A DNA stretch of 64,000 bases from Streptosporangium pseudovulgare (GCF_014648055.1 NZ_BMQJ01000022.1:46330-110329); one strand, 5' to 3'; shown: positions 1 through 8,748, numbered from the stretch's first letter. Program-made: numbers and translations. Notes: generated by a model from the letters alone, not told the origin.

Positions 1-1086
1 GATGTCGGTCAGGGGGACGCCCCCGCGCCGCAGCCGGCGGACCGCGTCGCCGACCATGGCGGGCGGGCCGCAGACGTAGACCTCGTGGCCGGCCCAGGAG
101 GGGAAGCGGTCCAGCACCTCGCTCACGGTGCCCCGAACCCCGTCGTGGCCCGGCTCGTCGGAGACGACCGGCAGCACCCGCAGCCGGGGGAACTCCGACT
201 CCATCCGCACCAGGTCGGGCAGGTCGTACAGCTCCGCGGCGCGGCGCGCGCCGTACAGGAGGTGGATGCCGGACCGCCGCCCGGAGGCGATGGCGTGCTC
301 GATGATCGCCTTCAGCGGGGCCAGCCCGGTGCCTCCCGCGACGCACAGGACGTCGCGGCCGGAAGCGGGCGGGGCCATCGACCCGGACGCCGGGCCGAGC
401 ATGAGGGTGTCGCCGACGCGGGTGTGCCGGACCAGCGCGCCGGAGACCCACCCGCCCCGCACCGCGCGGACGTGCAGCCGGACGGTGCCGTCCGGCCGCG
501 GGGCGTTGGCGATGGAGAAGGGCCGCCACACGCGCGGCCAGCGGGAGGTCTGCACGCTGACGTGCTGTCCCGGCAGGTACGGCAGGGGCTGGGCGGGCCT
601 CAGGGTGAGGACGGCGACGTCCGGGGTGCGCAGCTCGTGGCCGGTGACCTCGGCCAGCCACCAGGCGGGGGAGACGCCCGCGTCGGCCTCGGCGGCCTTG
701 ATCATGAAGTCGGCGGCGACGTCGTACGCCGCCTCCCACGCCCGCTCGACCTCGGGGGTCCAGACCTCGGCGGCGAAGTGCCGTACGGTGGCCAGCAGCG
801 CGGCGCGGACCACGGCGTAGTGCTCGGTGAGCACGCCGTACTTGCGGTGGTCGCGGCCCAGTCGGCCGAGGAACGGCGCCATGCCGTCGGGGCCGTCGAC
901 GCTCCAGACGATGCGGGTCAGCGCGCCGAACAGGCGGTCGCGCTGGGCGTTCATCGCCGGGGGGAACATTCCACGCAGGTGCGGATTGGCGGCGAACAGC
1001 CGCCCGTAGAAGTATGCCGCGGCCCGGTCCGCGACGGGCTCGATGACGGCGAAGCTTTCCTTGACGAGACGCGGATTCAACGACAT
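1..1086 (-). CDS. Flavohemoprotein-like globin/FAD-NAD(P)H oxidoreductase, 3' part cut by window edge
   Basis: 362 residues are visible before the reading frame leaves the left edge. The N-terminal ~135 residues form a globin domain, with a proximal-His region DHRKYGVLTEHY. The ferredoxin-reductase module follows: FAD-binding RPFSIAN near residue 195, NAD(P)-binding GGTGLAPLK near 265 and VYVCGPPAMV near the cut. This order matches bacterial flavohemoproteins, which detoxify nitric oxide to nitrate at the expense of NAD(P)H in the cytoplasm. The ATG is preceded by GAGGT about eight bases upstream. A long, comparatively AT-rich spacer lies upstream. No NsrR-type site was recognised, so an NO-dioxygenase role is a family inference; another globin-coupled reductase remains possible. 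Confidence 0.85.
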   Translation of the reverse strand, partial: MSLNPRLVKESFAVIEPVADRAAAYFYGRLFAANPHLRGMFPPAMNAQRDRLFGALTRIVWSVDGPDGMAPFLGRLGRDHRKYGVLTEHYAVVRAALLATVRHFAAEVWTPEVERAWEAAYDVAADFMIKAAEADAGVSPAWWLAEVTGHELRTPDVAVLTLRPAQPLPYLPGQHVSVQTSRWPRVWRPFSIANAPRPDGTVRLHVRAVRGGWVSGALVRHTRVGDTLMLGPASGSMAPPASGRDVLCVAGGTGLAPLKAIIEHAIASGRRSGIHLLYGARRAAELYDLPDLVRMESEFPRLRVLPVVSDEPGHDGVRGTVSEVLDRFPSWAGHEVYVCGPPAMVGDAVRRLRRGGVPLTDI

Positions 1087-1623
1087 GTGATCGGACCTCA
1101 CCCCACCGACCGGATCAAAGTCCGATCACGCAGACCACCTCCATGACGGTTCCGGGTGACGAGCGCCCGGTGACCCCGGCCCGCCGGTTCGCTCACATTG
1201 AATTCTTGCAGTTTCCCATAGGCGTCACAACCGTTTCTCTGGAATATGGTGCGAAATCTGGCCTTCCGTAATTGCGAGGGCGTCGCGGATAATAACCTCT
1301 TGATGGCCATGTGTGCGGAAATGAGGGATATTCGTAATATTTCGTATTTAATGTCGCGTCGAACCGCCCAGCCGGCTCGCGGGCCTTTTCGGGGCGTCTC
1401 CGGAAGGTGGATCGTTCCATCGCCCCGGGACGCCACCGGTGGGTGGAGCGCTCCATTCCCCTGGAGCGGTCCGCCGGGGCGGGTTCGCCGTGCTGGGCCA
1501 TTGAGATCTGATATGGGTGGCATAACCGAAATGGCGCGCAGCATGATAGGGATGTTGCCGAAAGACGGGACAGGCGCCGTCCGGGAACAGGGCGCCGCCT
1601 CCCGCACGGCCACTGGAGAGCCC
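1087..1623. other. Intergenic regulatory region between divergent genes
   Basis: This 537-base gap separates the leftward flavohemoprotein gene from the rightward amidotransferase-like gene. Bases 1195-1370 are clearly AT-richer than the surroundings and probably hold promoters. Bases 1407-1473 carry a cluster of palindromes, listed separately. In-frame ATGs exist upstream of 1624, but the peptide they would add is unlike the family N-terminus, so I see no further gene here. Confidence 0.5.
1407..1473. promoter_or_regulatory. Cluster of TGGAnCGnTCCA palindromes (operator candidates)
   Basis: GTGGATCGTTCCAT (1407-1420) and GTGGAGCGCTCCAT (1443-1456) are 14-bp dyads whose centres are exactly 36 bp apart. 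A degenerate third copy, TGGAGCGGTCC (1462-1472), lies 18 bp further on. The core resembles LacI-family boxes such as the CebR-type GGAGCGCTCC. Spacing in multiples of 18 bp would put the sites near the same DNA face. The bound regulator is unknown; no LacI gene is in the window. Confidence 0.5.
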
Positions 1624-2424
1624 ATGCCCAGACCTCTGATCGGCATCACCTCCTACCTCGAGGCCGCCCGCTGGGGCGACTGGGTCCGCGAGGCCGTCCT
1701 GTCCCCGCCCGCCTACGCCCGGGCGGTGGAGCGGGCGGGCGGCGTCCCGGTGCTGCTCCCGTCGCTCGGCCCCGCCATGGCCGCCGAGCACGCGCGCCAC
1801 CTCTCCGCGGTGATCCTCACCGGCGGCGGCGAGCTCGACCCCACCCTGTACGGCGCGGCCCGCGACGAACGGCTCGGCGAGCCCCAGCCCCACCGCGACC
1901 GCTTCGAGCTGGCCCTGACCCGCGCCGCCGTCCAGGCCGGCCTGCCCCTGCTGGGCGTCGCCCGGGGCATGCACGTGCTGAACGTCGCCCAGGGCGGCAG
2001 CCTGATCCCGTGGCTTCCCGACGCGGTCGACAGCCATGAGCTCCACACCGGGGGCGGGCACGTCGTCCAGGTCAGCGTGTTGAGCAGGCTGGGCGGGGCG
2101 GTGGGCGACCGCGTCGAGGCGACCGCGCCGCACCGGCAGGCGATCCGGCGGCTCGGCGCCGGCCTGATCCCCGTGGCCTGGGCCGACGACCAGATCGTCG
2201 AGGGCGTCGAGCTGCGGGACCACCCCTTCGGCGTCGGAGTCCAGTGGCACCCCGAGCGCGGCGACGACGACCGGCTCGTCGCGGCGCTGGTCGAGGCCGC
2301 GGCGCGGCCCGGACCGCGGCCCGGACCGCGGCCCGAAGCCCGATCCGGGGCCGGAACCGAAGCGCCACCAGGGGTGCGGGACCTGCCCGGCGCCGCCGCG
2401 CTGCCGGAGGGGGCCCGGCGATGA
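1624..2424 (+). CDS. Peptidase C26 / PuuD-like class I glutamine amidotransferase, catalytic Cys replaced by Ala
   Basis: 266 residues with the fold signature of gamma-glutamyl-GABA hydrolases: start RPLIGITSY, ILTGGGELDP near residue 64, and the nucleophile elbow near 111. The elbow reads LGVARGMHVLN where the family has LG(I/V)CRGMQVLN, so residue 113 is Ala (GCC) instead of the nucleophilic Cys. The His-Glu pair is kept in VQWHPE (His209, Glu211). The start at 1624 follows GGAG and opens directly on the conserved N-terminus. The C-terminal ~45 residues are low-complexity with a small RPGPRPGP repeat. It overlaps the next gene by ATGA. The protein is probably catalytically dead as a hydrolase or has a non-enzymatic role. 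Confidence 0.8.
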   Translation: MPRPLIGITSYLEAARWGDWVREAVLSPPAYARAVERAGGVPVLLPSLGPAMAAEHARHLSAVILTGGGELDPTLYGAARDERLGEPQPHRDRFELALTRAAVQAGLPLLGVARGMHVLNVAQGGSLIPWLPDAVDSHELHTGGGHVVQVSVLSRLGGAVGDRVEATAPHRQAIRRLGAGLIPVAWADDQIVEGVELRDHPFGVGVQWHPERGDDDRLVAALVEAAARPGPRPGPRPEARSGAGTEAPPGVRDLPGAAALPEGARR

Positions 2425-3212
2425 GGGGATACGAGGACTACGAGAAGCTGAGGATCGACTGGGCCGCCGACGGGGTGCTCCGGGTGACGATCAGCGAGCC
2501 GCGCAGGCTCAACGCCGTGGACACCGTCGGCCACCGCGAGCTGGCCGGGATCTGGCTCGACGCCGACCGCGACGACGCCGTGCGCGCGGTGCTCGTCCGG
2601 GGCGAGGGCGAGGCGTTCTCCGCCGGCGGCGACCTCGCGATGATCGAGGAGATGACCCGCGACCACGCCACGCGCATGCGCGTCTTCACCGAGGCCCGCG
2701 ACATCGTCTACAACGTGATCAACTGCTCCAAGCCGATCGTCTCGGCCGTCCAGGGCCCGGCCGTGGGCGCGGGCCTGGCGGTCGCGCTGCTGGCCGACGT
2801 CTCCGTGGCGGGCCGTACGGCGCGTGTCATCGACGGCCACACCCGCCTCGGCGTGGCGGCCGGCGACCACGCCGCCATCGTCTGGCCGCTGCTGTGCGGG
2901 CTGGCCAAGGCCAAGTACCACCTGCTGCTGTGCGAGCCGGTCACCGGGGAGCAGGCCGAGGCGATGGGGCTGGTCAGCCTGTGCGTGGACGACGACCAGG
3001 TGCACGAGCGGGCACTGGAGATCGCCGTACGGCTGGCCGCGGGCTCGGCCGAGGCGATCCGGCTGACCAAGTACGCGCTCAACAACTGGCTGCGCCTGGC
3101 CGGCCCCTCCTTCGACGCCTCCCTGGCCATGGAGTTCCTCGGCTTCACCGGCCCGGACGTGGCCGAGGGGGTGCGGGCCGTACGGGAGCGGCGCCCGCCG
3201 GAGTTCACCTGA
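2421..3212 (+). CDS. Enoyl-CoA hydratase/isomerase family protein
   Basis: 263 residues of the crotonase fold. The first oxyanion-hole segment is FSAGGDLAMI (near residue 73) and the second is GPAVGAGLAVALLAD (near 112). The segment after it reads LGVAAGDHAAIVWPLL, so the usual PE...GG-QRL catalytic glutamates are not conserved and the exact reaction (hydratase, isomerase or hydrolase on an acyl-CoA) cannot be assigned. The ATG overlaps the preceding stop as ATGA with GGAGGGGG upstream, which indicates translational coupling to the amidotransferase-like gene. Cytoplasmic. Confidence 0.85.
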   Translation: MRGYEDYEKLRIDWAADGVLRVTISEPRRLNAVDTVGHRELAGIWLDADRDDAVRAVLVRGEGEAFSAGGDLAMIEEMTRDHATRMRVFTEARDIVYNVINCSKPIVSAVQGPAVGAGLAVALLADVSVAGRTARVIDGHTRLGVAAGDHAAIVWPLLCGLAKAKYHLLLCEPVTGEQAEAMGLVSLCVDDDQVHERALEIAVRLAAGSAEAIRLTKYALNNWLRLAGPSFDASLAMEFLGFTGPDVAEGVRAVRERRPPEFT

Positions 3213-3329
3213 CGGGCCGGGTGGACCCGCCGGAGCGCCGGCCCCCGTGAAAGCCGGGAGCCCGTCCCGTGAGAGCCGGGCAGGCCCGGGGAGCCGTCCC
3301 CCGGCCGTCGCCCGGGGCGCCCCGCCGGG

Positions 3330-3791
3330 TCAGCCGACCGGTTCGGCGCCCGCCGCGGGGCGGTGCCCGGCGTGCCGTTCGCCCAGGGCCGCCAGGCCGG
3401 GCGCGAAGATGTACCGGACCACGTTCCTGGTCACCTTGGCCTCGTCCGCCCCGCCGTCCGTCTCGAAGACCGCCGACCACTCCACGAACGCCCGGCCGGT
3501 GTCGGTGACGGGGCAGACCCGGTAGACCGCCCGGTACCCCCGGACCGGCAGGGGGCTCTCCAGGATCTCGTAGGCCGCCGAGCGCGAGTCGTCGTCGAGG
3601 GTGAGCAGCCGCTCCCGGAAGAGCCCGCCCGCGCCCTCGATCCGGCGCACCGTGCCCGGACCGCCCCCGCCCTCCTCGAACACGCAGGAGGAGATCCCGG
3701 GCAGCCACTCGGCGAGGTTCCCGAAGTCCCTCAGGTAGCTCCACACCTCGTCCGCGGAGGCGTCGATCACGGTGCTGGCGTAGGCGGGCAT
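3330..3791 (-). CDS. SRPBCC (START/polyketide-cyclase fold) family protein
   Basis: 153 residues beginning MPAYASTVIDASADEVW with the SRPBCC hallmark DEVWSYLRDFGNLAEWLP (residues ~14-31). The middle has GGGPGTVRRIE, and WSAVFET comes before a helix late in the chain. Members bind hydrophobic ligands in a large cavity and include aromatase/cyclase-like and coenzyme-binding proteins; no ligand can be named. It converges with the enoyl-CoA hydratase gene and lies downstream of the leftward acyl-CoA dehydrogenase with a 109-bp gap, so it may share that transcript. Confidence 0.8.
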   Translation of the reverse strand: MPAYASTVIDASADEVWSYLRDFGNLAEWLPGISSCVFEEGGGGPGTVRRIEGAGGLFRERLLTLDDDSRSAAYEILESPLPVRGYRAVYRVCPVTDTGRAFVEWSAVFETDGGADEAKVTRNVVRYIFAPGLAALGERHAGHRPAAGAEPVG

Positions 3792-3900
3792 CGGCTGCTT
3801 CCCCTCGTCGCTGGTCTCACGCTCTTCGCCGTCGTCGGGCCCGGCGGTGATCGCCCGGCCCTGCGGGGAGTCTGCCCCCCGGGACGGCCCCGCAACCGGG

Positions 3901-5082
3901 TCAGAAGCTCCTGGGCAGTCCCAGCACCCGGGTGGCCAGGTGGTTGAGCAGGAGCTCCTCGGTGACCGGGGCGACCTTGCCGATGCGGGCGTCGGCCAGC
4001 AGCCGCGCCACCGGGTACTCCAGCGAGTAGGCCATGCCGCCCAGCGTCTGGAAGGCCCGGTCGGCGGACTCCCACGCGGCCTGGGAGGCGGCCAGCTTGG
4101 CGATGCCGGCCTCGGTCCCGCAGGGCAGCCCGGCGTCGAACAGCCAGGCGGCCTTGTGGACCATCAGCCTGGCCAGCTCGATCTTCGCCTTGACCTCGGC
4201 GAGGGGGAAGGCGACGGCCTGGTTGGCGCCGATCGGCCGGCCGAAGACCTCCCGCTCCCCGGCGTAGCGCACCGCCACCGACAGGGCGACCTCGGCGGCG
4301 CCCAGCCCGCCGGCGGCGAGGAGGATCCGCTCGGGGTTGAGGATGTCCCACAGCACCCGCGACCCCTGGTCCACCTCGCCCACCACGTTCGCCGCGGGCA
4401 CCCGCAGGCCGTCGACGAAGACCGTGTTGGAGGGGGTGGTGTTGGCGCCCATCTTCGGGATCGGCCGGTAGGACAGCGATCCGGCGGCGACCGCCTCGGG
4501 CACGTTCACCAGCAGGATCGTCAGACCGTGGCTGCGCGGCTTCGCCTCGGCGGCCGGGACGGTCCGGGTGACCAGGAGCATCCAGGTCGCGCGCTGCACG
4601 CCGGTGATCCAGACCTTCCGGCCGTTGACCACGAACTCGTCGCCGTCGCGGCGGGCGAAGGTGGAGATGCCCAGGGAGTCGGACCCGGCGTCGGGCTCGG
4701 TGAGGGCGAAGCAGGTCTCCACCTCGCCGGTGGCCAGTTTCGGCAGCAGCTCCTCGCGCTGCCGGGGGCTGCCGTGCCGGGCCAGGGTGAGGGCGCCGAA
4801 CCCGGGGGTGAGGACGTAGGTGAACGCCGAGCCGCCGGCCGCGCCGGACGCCGACAGGGCCTCGGTGGCCACGGCCAGCTCCAGCAGGCCCTGGCCGCCC
4901 CCGCCGTACTCCTCAGGTACGGCCAGGCCCAGCCAGCCGCCCCGGGCCAGGTCGTCCCAGACCTCCTGCGGCCAGCGTTTCTCGGACTCGCAGCGCTGCC
5001 AGTAGCCGAGGTCGTAGCGGGCGCAGACGTCGGTGACGCCGCGCTGGACGGCGAGTGCGCTCTCGGGAAGGGTGAAGTCCAC
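3901..5082 (-). CDS. Acyl-CoA dehydrogenase
   Basis: 393 residues, normal length for the family. FAD/acyl-CoA contact motifs are present: CFALTEPDAGSDSLG (near residue 147), WITGVQ (near 177) and the C-terminal QTLGGMAYSLEYPVARLLADAR stretch split around residue 350. The catalytic base position falls in VTEELLLNHLATR near 375. Flavin-dependent alpha,beta-dehydrogenation of an acyl-CoA thioester is the expected reaction. The start is GTG with GGAG ten bases upstream, opening on DFTLPES, the usual N-terminus. A palindrome 35 bp upstream may be its operator. Confidence 0.9.
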   Translation of the reverse strand: MDFTLPESALAVQRGVTDVCARYDLGYWQRCESEKRWPQEVWDDLARGGWLGLAVPEEYGGGGQGLLELAVATEALSASGAAGGSAFTYVLTPGFGALTLARHGSPRQREELLPKLATGEVETCFALTEPDAGSDSLGISTFARRDGDEFVVNGRKVWITGVQRATWMLLVTRTVPAAEAKPRSHGLTILLVNVPEAVAAGSLSYRPIPKMGANTTPSNTVFVDGLRVPAANVVGEVDQGSRVLWDILNPERILLAAGGLGAAEVALSVAVRYAGEREVFGRPIGANQAVAFPLAEVKAKIELARLMVHKAAWLFDAGLPCGTEAGIAKLAASQAAWESADRAFQTLGGMAYSLEYPVARLLADARIGKVAPVTEELLLNHLATRVLGLPRSF

Positions 5083-5115
5083 GGGCGATCAACTCCATTC
5101 CGGTCGCGCGATCTT

Positions 5116-5128
5116 AGAACGAAGTTCT
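5116..5128. promoter_or_regulatory. AGAAC-GAA-GTTCT palindrome upstream of acyl-CoA dehydrogenase
   Basis: Perfect five-base arms around a three-base centre, 34 bp upstream of the GTG start. It resembles TetR-family operators that govern lipid catabolism (KstR-like TnnAACnnGTTnnA), but the centre is one base longer, so the regulator is unassigned. Confidence 0.4.
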
Positions 5129-5250
5129 GTTCCCGATCCAGTGCCACGCGCCCGCCGCCCGTCTCCGCCGCCCGTCTCTTCGGCGCCCGTGCCCGCCGCC
5201 CGCGTACCGCCCGCCTTCCGCCCCGCCTTCCGGGCCCGCGTACCGCGCCA

Positions 5251-5358
5251 CCCTCCGGGCCCGCGTACCGCCCGTTCTCCGGGCCCGCGCGCCGCCCTCC
5301 GGGCCCGCGTACCGCCCGTTCTCCGGGCCCGCGCGCCGCCCTCCGGGTCCGCGCGCCG
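5251..5358. repeat. 44-bp tandem repeat, about 2.5 copies
   Basis: Unit CCCTCCGGGCCCGCGTACCG plus 24 more bases occurs at 5251-5294 and again at 5295-5338, followed by a diverged partial copy. It occupies the 3' flank of the leftward methyltransferase gene, ten bases beyond its stop. The rest of the 286-bp gap holds only GC-rich degenerate copies of the same words. Confidence 0.75.
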
Positions 5359-5368
5359 CCGTACGGGC

Positions 5369-5983
5369 TCAGCCGGGACGGCCCGCCTCGGCGGCGGGGC
5401 GCGGCCGGCGCGCGTGGTAGACGAAGGCCGGCGGCAGGTTGCCCCACACGGTCCGGCCCGCCACGACCTCCTCGAAGGCGTTCGACAGGCGCCGCCGGAA
5501 GCGCCGGGCGGGCGGCAGGTGGCGGGCGAAGCCGTAGGCGAAGGTGGTGAAGGCCGCGTCGGGCCCCATGACCGCGCGGACCGCGTCCAGCAGCCCCACC
5601 TGGACACCGTCGGGGAACGCCGCCCAGGGCAGGCCGCTCACCACCACGTCGGCGCCGGCCAGCCCGCGTTCCCGCAGCAAGGAGGGCAGCCGCGCCGCGT
5701 CGGCGGCGACGACGTCCACCCGGGGGTGCCGGGCGGCGAGGAGCCCGGCCATCCGGGGGTTGATCTCCACGGCCAGGTGGTGCCCCCGGCCACCGAGCCG
5801 CCGCTGGATCTCCGCCGTGAACACGCCCGTGCCCGCGCCGAGCTCCACCACCACCGGGTCGCCCCGGCGGGGGATCGGCGCGGTCACCGCCCCGGCGAGC
5901 CGGCGCGAGCTGGGAGCCACCGCCCCGACGGTCGCCGGGGAGCGCATCCACTGCCTGAGGAAGAGTGCGGCGTCACTGCTCAT
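5369..5983 (-). CDS. Class I SAM-dependent methyltransferase, phospholipid N-methyltransferase type
   Basis: 204 residues. SAM-binding motif I is VVELGAGTGVFTAEI (near residue 43), followed by the acidic VEINPRMAGLLAARHP and motif IV VVVSGLPWAAFP (near 105). The combination of an N-terminal FLRQWMRSPATVGAVAPSS segment with SGLPW is typical of PmtA-like phosphatidylethanolamine methyltransferases and their KsgA-related relatives. The ATG at 5983 is preferred, but MVHC-MSSD from 5995 is in frame and neither start has a strong ribosome-binding site. Substrate is inferred from family resemblance only. Confidence 0.75.
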   Translation of the reverse strand: MSSDAALFLRQWMRSPATVGAVAPSSRRLAGAVTAPIPRRGDPVVVELGAGTGVFTAEIQRRLGGRGHHLAVEINPRMAGLLAARHPRVDVVAADAARLPSLLRERGLAGADVVVSGLPWAAFPDGVQVGLLDAVRAVMGPDAAFTTFAYGFARHLPPARRFRRRLSNAFEEVVAGRTVWGNLPPAFVYHARRPRPAAEAGRPG

Positions 5984-6136
5984 GCAGTGCACCATAGGCG
6001 CTGTGAGCTGGGAAATCGCCCCATCGGGCGGCCGGACCCGGCGGCCACTTGGAGGAGGCGGCCGACCTTCCGGAGGAGGAGCCTCCCCTCCTCCGGGCCT
6101 ATACCGTGCTGTGTATGCGACTGCGTGACGTGCCAC

Positions 6137-7984
6137 ATGAGATTCCGTGACCCGTCCGCGGCCCCGCGCCCGGCGCCGGGCGCGGGGCGCCGCGGCTGGG
6201 CCGTGGACGTCTGCGTGGCCGCCGCGGCGGTCGCCCTGGACCGGCTCATCTCGGGCGGCACATATTCCGGCGGCGCCGTCCCGGCGCTGATCACCTGGGG
6301 GTTCACCCTGCTGGCCGGGGTGCCCATGGGGTTCGTCCGGCGGTTCCCCCTGACGGTCTGCGCCTTCCTGGCGGCCGTCCTCGTCGTGTGCGACCAGGTC
6401 GGCGCCTACACCGCCAACACCGCGCAGATCCTGCTGTCCGTCGCGGCGGGCGTGGCCGCCCACCGCGGCGACCGGCGCCGCGCCGCGGCCGCCGCGGTCC
6501 TGGCGGGGGCCGCCACCGCGGTCAACGTGGCCGACCCCGGGATCGCCCTCACCACCGCCTCCTGGTACGTCCCGGCCGTGGCGGGCGTCATCCCCGTGGC
6601 GGTCGGCCGCTACCTGCGCCACCCCATCGAGCCGATGGCCCTGGTGGAGCGGCGTCCCGGCCTTGACCTGCTGCTCGCGGGCGGCGGGGTGGCCTTCATG
6701 GTGCTCGACACCTGGACCAAGTGGCACGACGGGCCGCTGCCGGTGTGGGGGGCGGGCTGGTTCATCATCTGCTGCGGCCTCACCGCCGGGCTGACGCGCA
6801 CACTGCCCGGCACGGCCTTCGCCGTACAGGCGCTGCTGGTGCTGATGGCCGACCGCACCGCCGGCTTCGCCGTCGGTCCGATGCAGGGCCTGTTCCTCGT
6901 CACGCTGGGCGTGTTCGCGATGCGGGCCTCCTGGTCGTGGACGGGCGTCGCCTACGTGACCGCCTCCACCGTCACGGCGCTGAACTTCATCGACGGGGAC
7001 CTGTCCCAGGTCACCCCGGCCCGGGTGGTCGCGCTGCTGGCGATGGTCGCCGCGCCGGTCGCCATCGGCCGTTACGTCGGCATCCGCCGGGCCACGACCG
7101 AGCTGCGGCTGGCGATGGCCGAGGAGGCCAGGCTGCTCACCGCCGAACGGGCCCGGGCCGACCTGCTGGCCGAGCGCGAGCGCATCGCCCGCGACGTTCA
7201 CGACATCGTGGCCCACCACGTCGGGGCCATGGTGCTGCGGGCCGGAGCCGCCCAGTACGCCGCGCCGTCGGGCCCGGTGGCCGAGGCGCTGGCCGACATC
7301 CGCGCCACCGGCCACCAGGTGCTGGAGGACCTGCGCGGCCTGCTCAGCGTGGTGCGCGACCCGGACCTCGTCCACCCGCCGCTGCTCGACCCCGAGGACG
7401 TCGTGCGCGAGGCGGTGGAGCGGATGAACGCGGCCGGGCTGCGGGCGGAGCTGCGCCTCGACCCCGAGGTGGGGCGGCTGCCCCTGGTGAGCCGGGCCTC
7501 GGCGGCCCGGATCGTCCAGGAGGGGCTGACCAACGTCCTCAAGCACGCCGGGCCCGGCACCCCCGTCGCCGTCGAGCTCACCGTGACCGGCGACGGGCTC
7601 GCGGTGGACGTGGTCAACGGCGCGCCCCCGGCCTCCCGTGACGGCGCGCCCCCACACCTCCCGGCGTATCCGGGCTCGCCGGAGCACCGGGAGGCCCCGG
7701 AGGCCCCGGAGACCCCGAAGACCCCGGAGACCGGGGCCCGGGGGCTCCACGACGCCCTGCCCGGCGCCGGACAGGGCGTCGCGGGGATGCGCGAGCGGGC
7801 CAGGGCGCTGGGCGGGCGGCTGTCCGCCGGCCCCGACGGGGCGGGAGGATGGCGCCTGGCGGTGACGCTCCCCGCCGACCCCGCGGATCCGGCGGGCCGG
7901 GCTGGACGAACCGGCCTGCCGGGACGGACGGGCTGGAACAGGGTGTGCCATGAGGACCGGACGGTCCCGGAGGAGGCAATGTGA
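6137..7984 (+). CDS. Membrane sensor histidine kinase (HisKA_3 / NarL-type partner)
   Basis: 615 residues. The first ~310 residues contain about ten hydrophobic segments and no extracellular sensor domain of size. A short coiled coil leads to the H-box ERIARDVHDIVAHHVG with His355. The N-box EGLTNVLKHAG and the G-box GVAGMRERARALGGRL follow. An unusual ~45-residue Pro/Glu-rich insertion with EAPEAPETPKTPET sits between N- and G-boxes, where the ATP lid lies, and a ~40-residue disordered tail follows the ATPase domain. The stop overlaps the regulator start as GTGA, so the pair is translationally coupled. The signal is unknown. GTG at 6125 is an alternative start. Confidence 0.85.
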   Translation: MRFRDPSAAPRPAPGAGRRGWAVDVCVAAAAVALDRLISGGTYSGGAVPALITWGFTLLAGVPMGFVRRFPLTVCAFLAAVLVVCDQVGAYTANTAQILLSVAAGVAAHRGDRRRAAAAAVLAGAATAVNVADPGIALTTASWYVPAVAGVIPVAVGRYLRHPIEPMALVERRPGLDLLLAGGGVAFMVLDTWTKWHDGPLPVWGAGWFIICCGLTAGLTRTLPGTAFAVQALLVLMADRTAGFAVGPMQGLFLVTLGVFAMRASWSWTGVAYVTASTVTALNFIDGDLSQVTPARVVALLAMVAAPVAIGRYVGIRRATTELRLAMAEEARLLTAERARADLLAERERIARDVHDIVAHHVGAMVLRAGAAQYAAPSGPVAEALADIRATGHQVLEDLRGLLSVVRDPDLVHPPLLDPEDVVREAVERMNAAGLRAELRLDPEVGRLPLVSRASAARIVQEGLTNVLKHAGPGTPVAVELTVTGDGLAVDVVNGAPPASRDGAPPHLPAYPGSPEHREAPEAPETPKTPETGARGLHDALPGAGQGVAGMRERARALGGRLSAGPDGAGGWRLAVTLPADPADPAGRAGRTGLPGRTGWNRVCHEDRTVPEEAM

Positions 7985-8682
7985 TCAGGGTGGTCGTCGC
8001 CGACGACCAGGCGCTCGTGCGCGCCGGTGTGCGGATGCTGCTGGAGGCGGCCGGTGACATGGAGGTCTGCGGGGAGGCGGTGGACGGCGCGCAGGCCGTA
8101 CGGCTGGCCGAGGGGCTGCGCCCCGACGTGACACTGATGGACCTGCGCATGCCCCGGATGGACGGCCTGGAGGCCACCCGGCGCGTCCTCGCGGCCTGGC
8201 CCGCGGCGCGGATCGTGATCCTCACCACGTTCGCCGAGGACGAGAACGTCTACGCCGCGCTGCGCGCCGGGGCGATCGGCTTCCTGGTCAAGGACGACGA
8301 GCCGGGCCGGATGGTCGACGCGGTGCGCCGGGCGGCCACCGGCGAGCCGCTGCTCGCCCCCTCGGTGCTGCGCCGCGTCGTGGAGCGGGCGCTGGCCGCC
8401 GAGGAGCAGGCCGCCGCGCACGTCCCGGCCGGGCTGACCGACCGGGAACTGGAGGTGCTGGCGCTGGTCGGGGCGGGCCTGTCCAACGCCGAGATCGCCG
8501 ACGCGCTGCACGTGGGCGTCACCACGGTCAAGAGCCACGTCTCCACCGCCATGGACAAGCTGGGCGTGCGCAACCGCACCCAGGCCGCGGTGGTCGCGCA
8601 CCGGATCGGGCTGGTCGACGCCGGTTTCCGCCCGGTCGGGCATCCGCCCCGGGGCGGATCGGCGCATCCGCCCCGGGGGTGA
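7981..8682 (+). CDS. Two-component response regulator, NarL/FixJ family
   Basis: 233 residues. The receiver domain (1-120) has the acidic pair DD at 8-9, the phospho-acceptor Asp54 in LMDLRMPRMDG and the conserved Lys104 in GFLVKDD. The LuxR-type HTH is at ~148-212 (LTDRELEVLALVGAGLSNAEIA). GTG start is inside the kinase stop. The C-terminus ends in a duplicated HPPRGGSA-HPPRG produced by a 24-bp repeat just before the stop. The small membrane-protein gene that follows is a plausible direct target. Confidence 0.92.
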   Translation: MIRVVVADDQALVRAGVRMLLEAAGDMEVCGEAVDGAQAVRLAEGLRPDVTLMDLRMPRMDGLEATRRVLAAWPAARIVILTTFAEDENVYAALRAGAIGFLVKDDEPGRMVDAVRRAATGEPLLAPSVLRRVVERALAAEEQAAAHVPAGLTDRELEVLALVGAGLSNAEIADALHVGVTTVKSHVSTAMDKLGVRNRTQAAVVAHRIGLVDAGFRPVGHPPRGGSAHPPRG

Positions 8683-8748
8683 CGACGCGGCGGCCCCTCC
8701 ACCGCCACGATGTGTCCGGAATCGTTCATCCGAGGAAGGACACCTCTC

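Noticed and set aside
5033..6136. Upstream extension of the histidine kinase frame by several hundred codons
   Set aside because: It runs antisense through the methyltransferase gene and a GC-rich repeat; the transmembrane region begins only after 6137.
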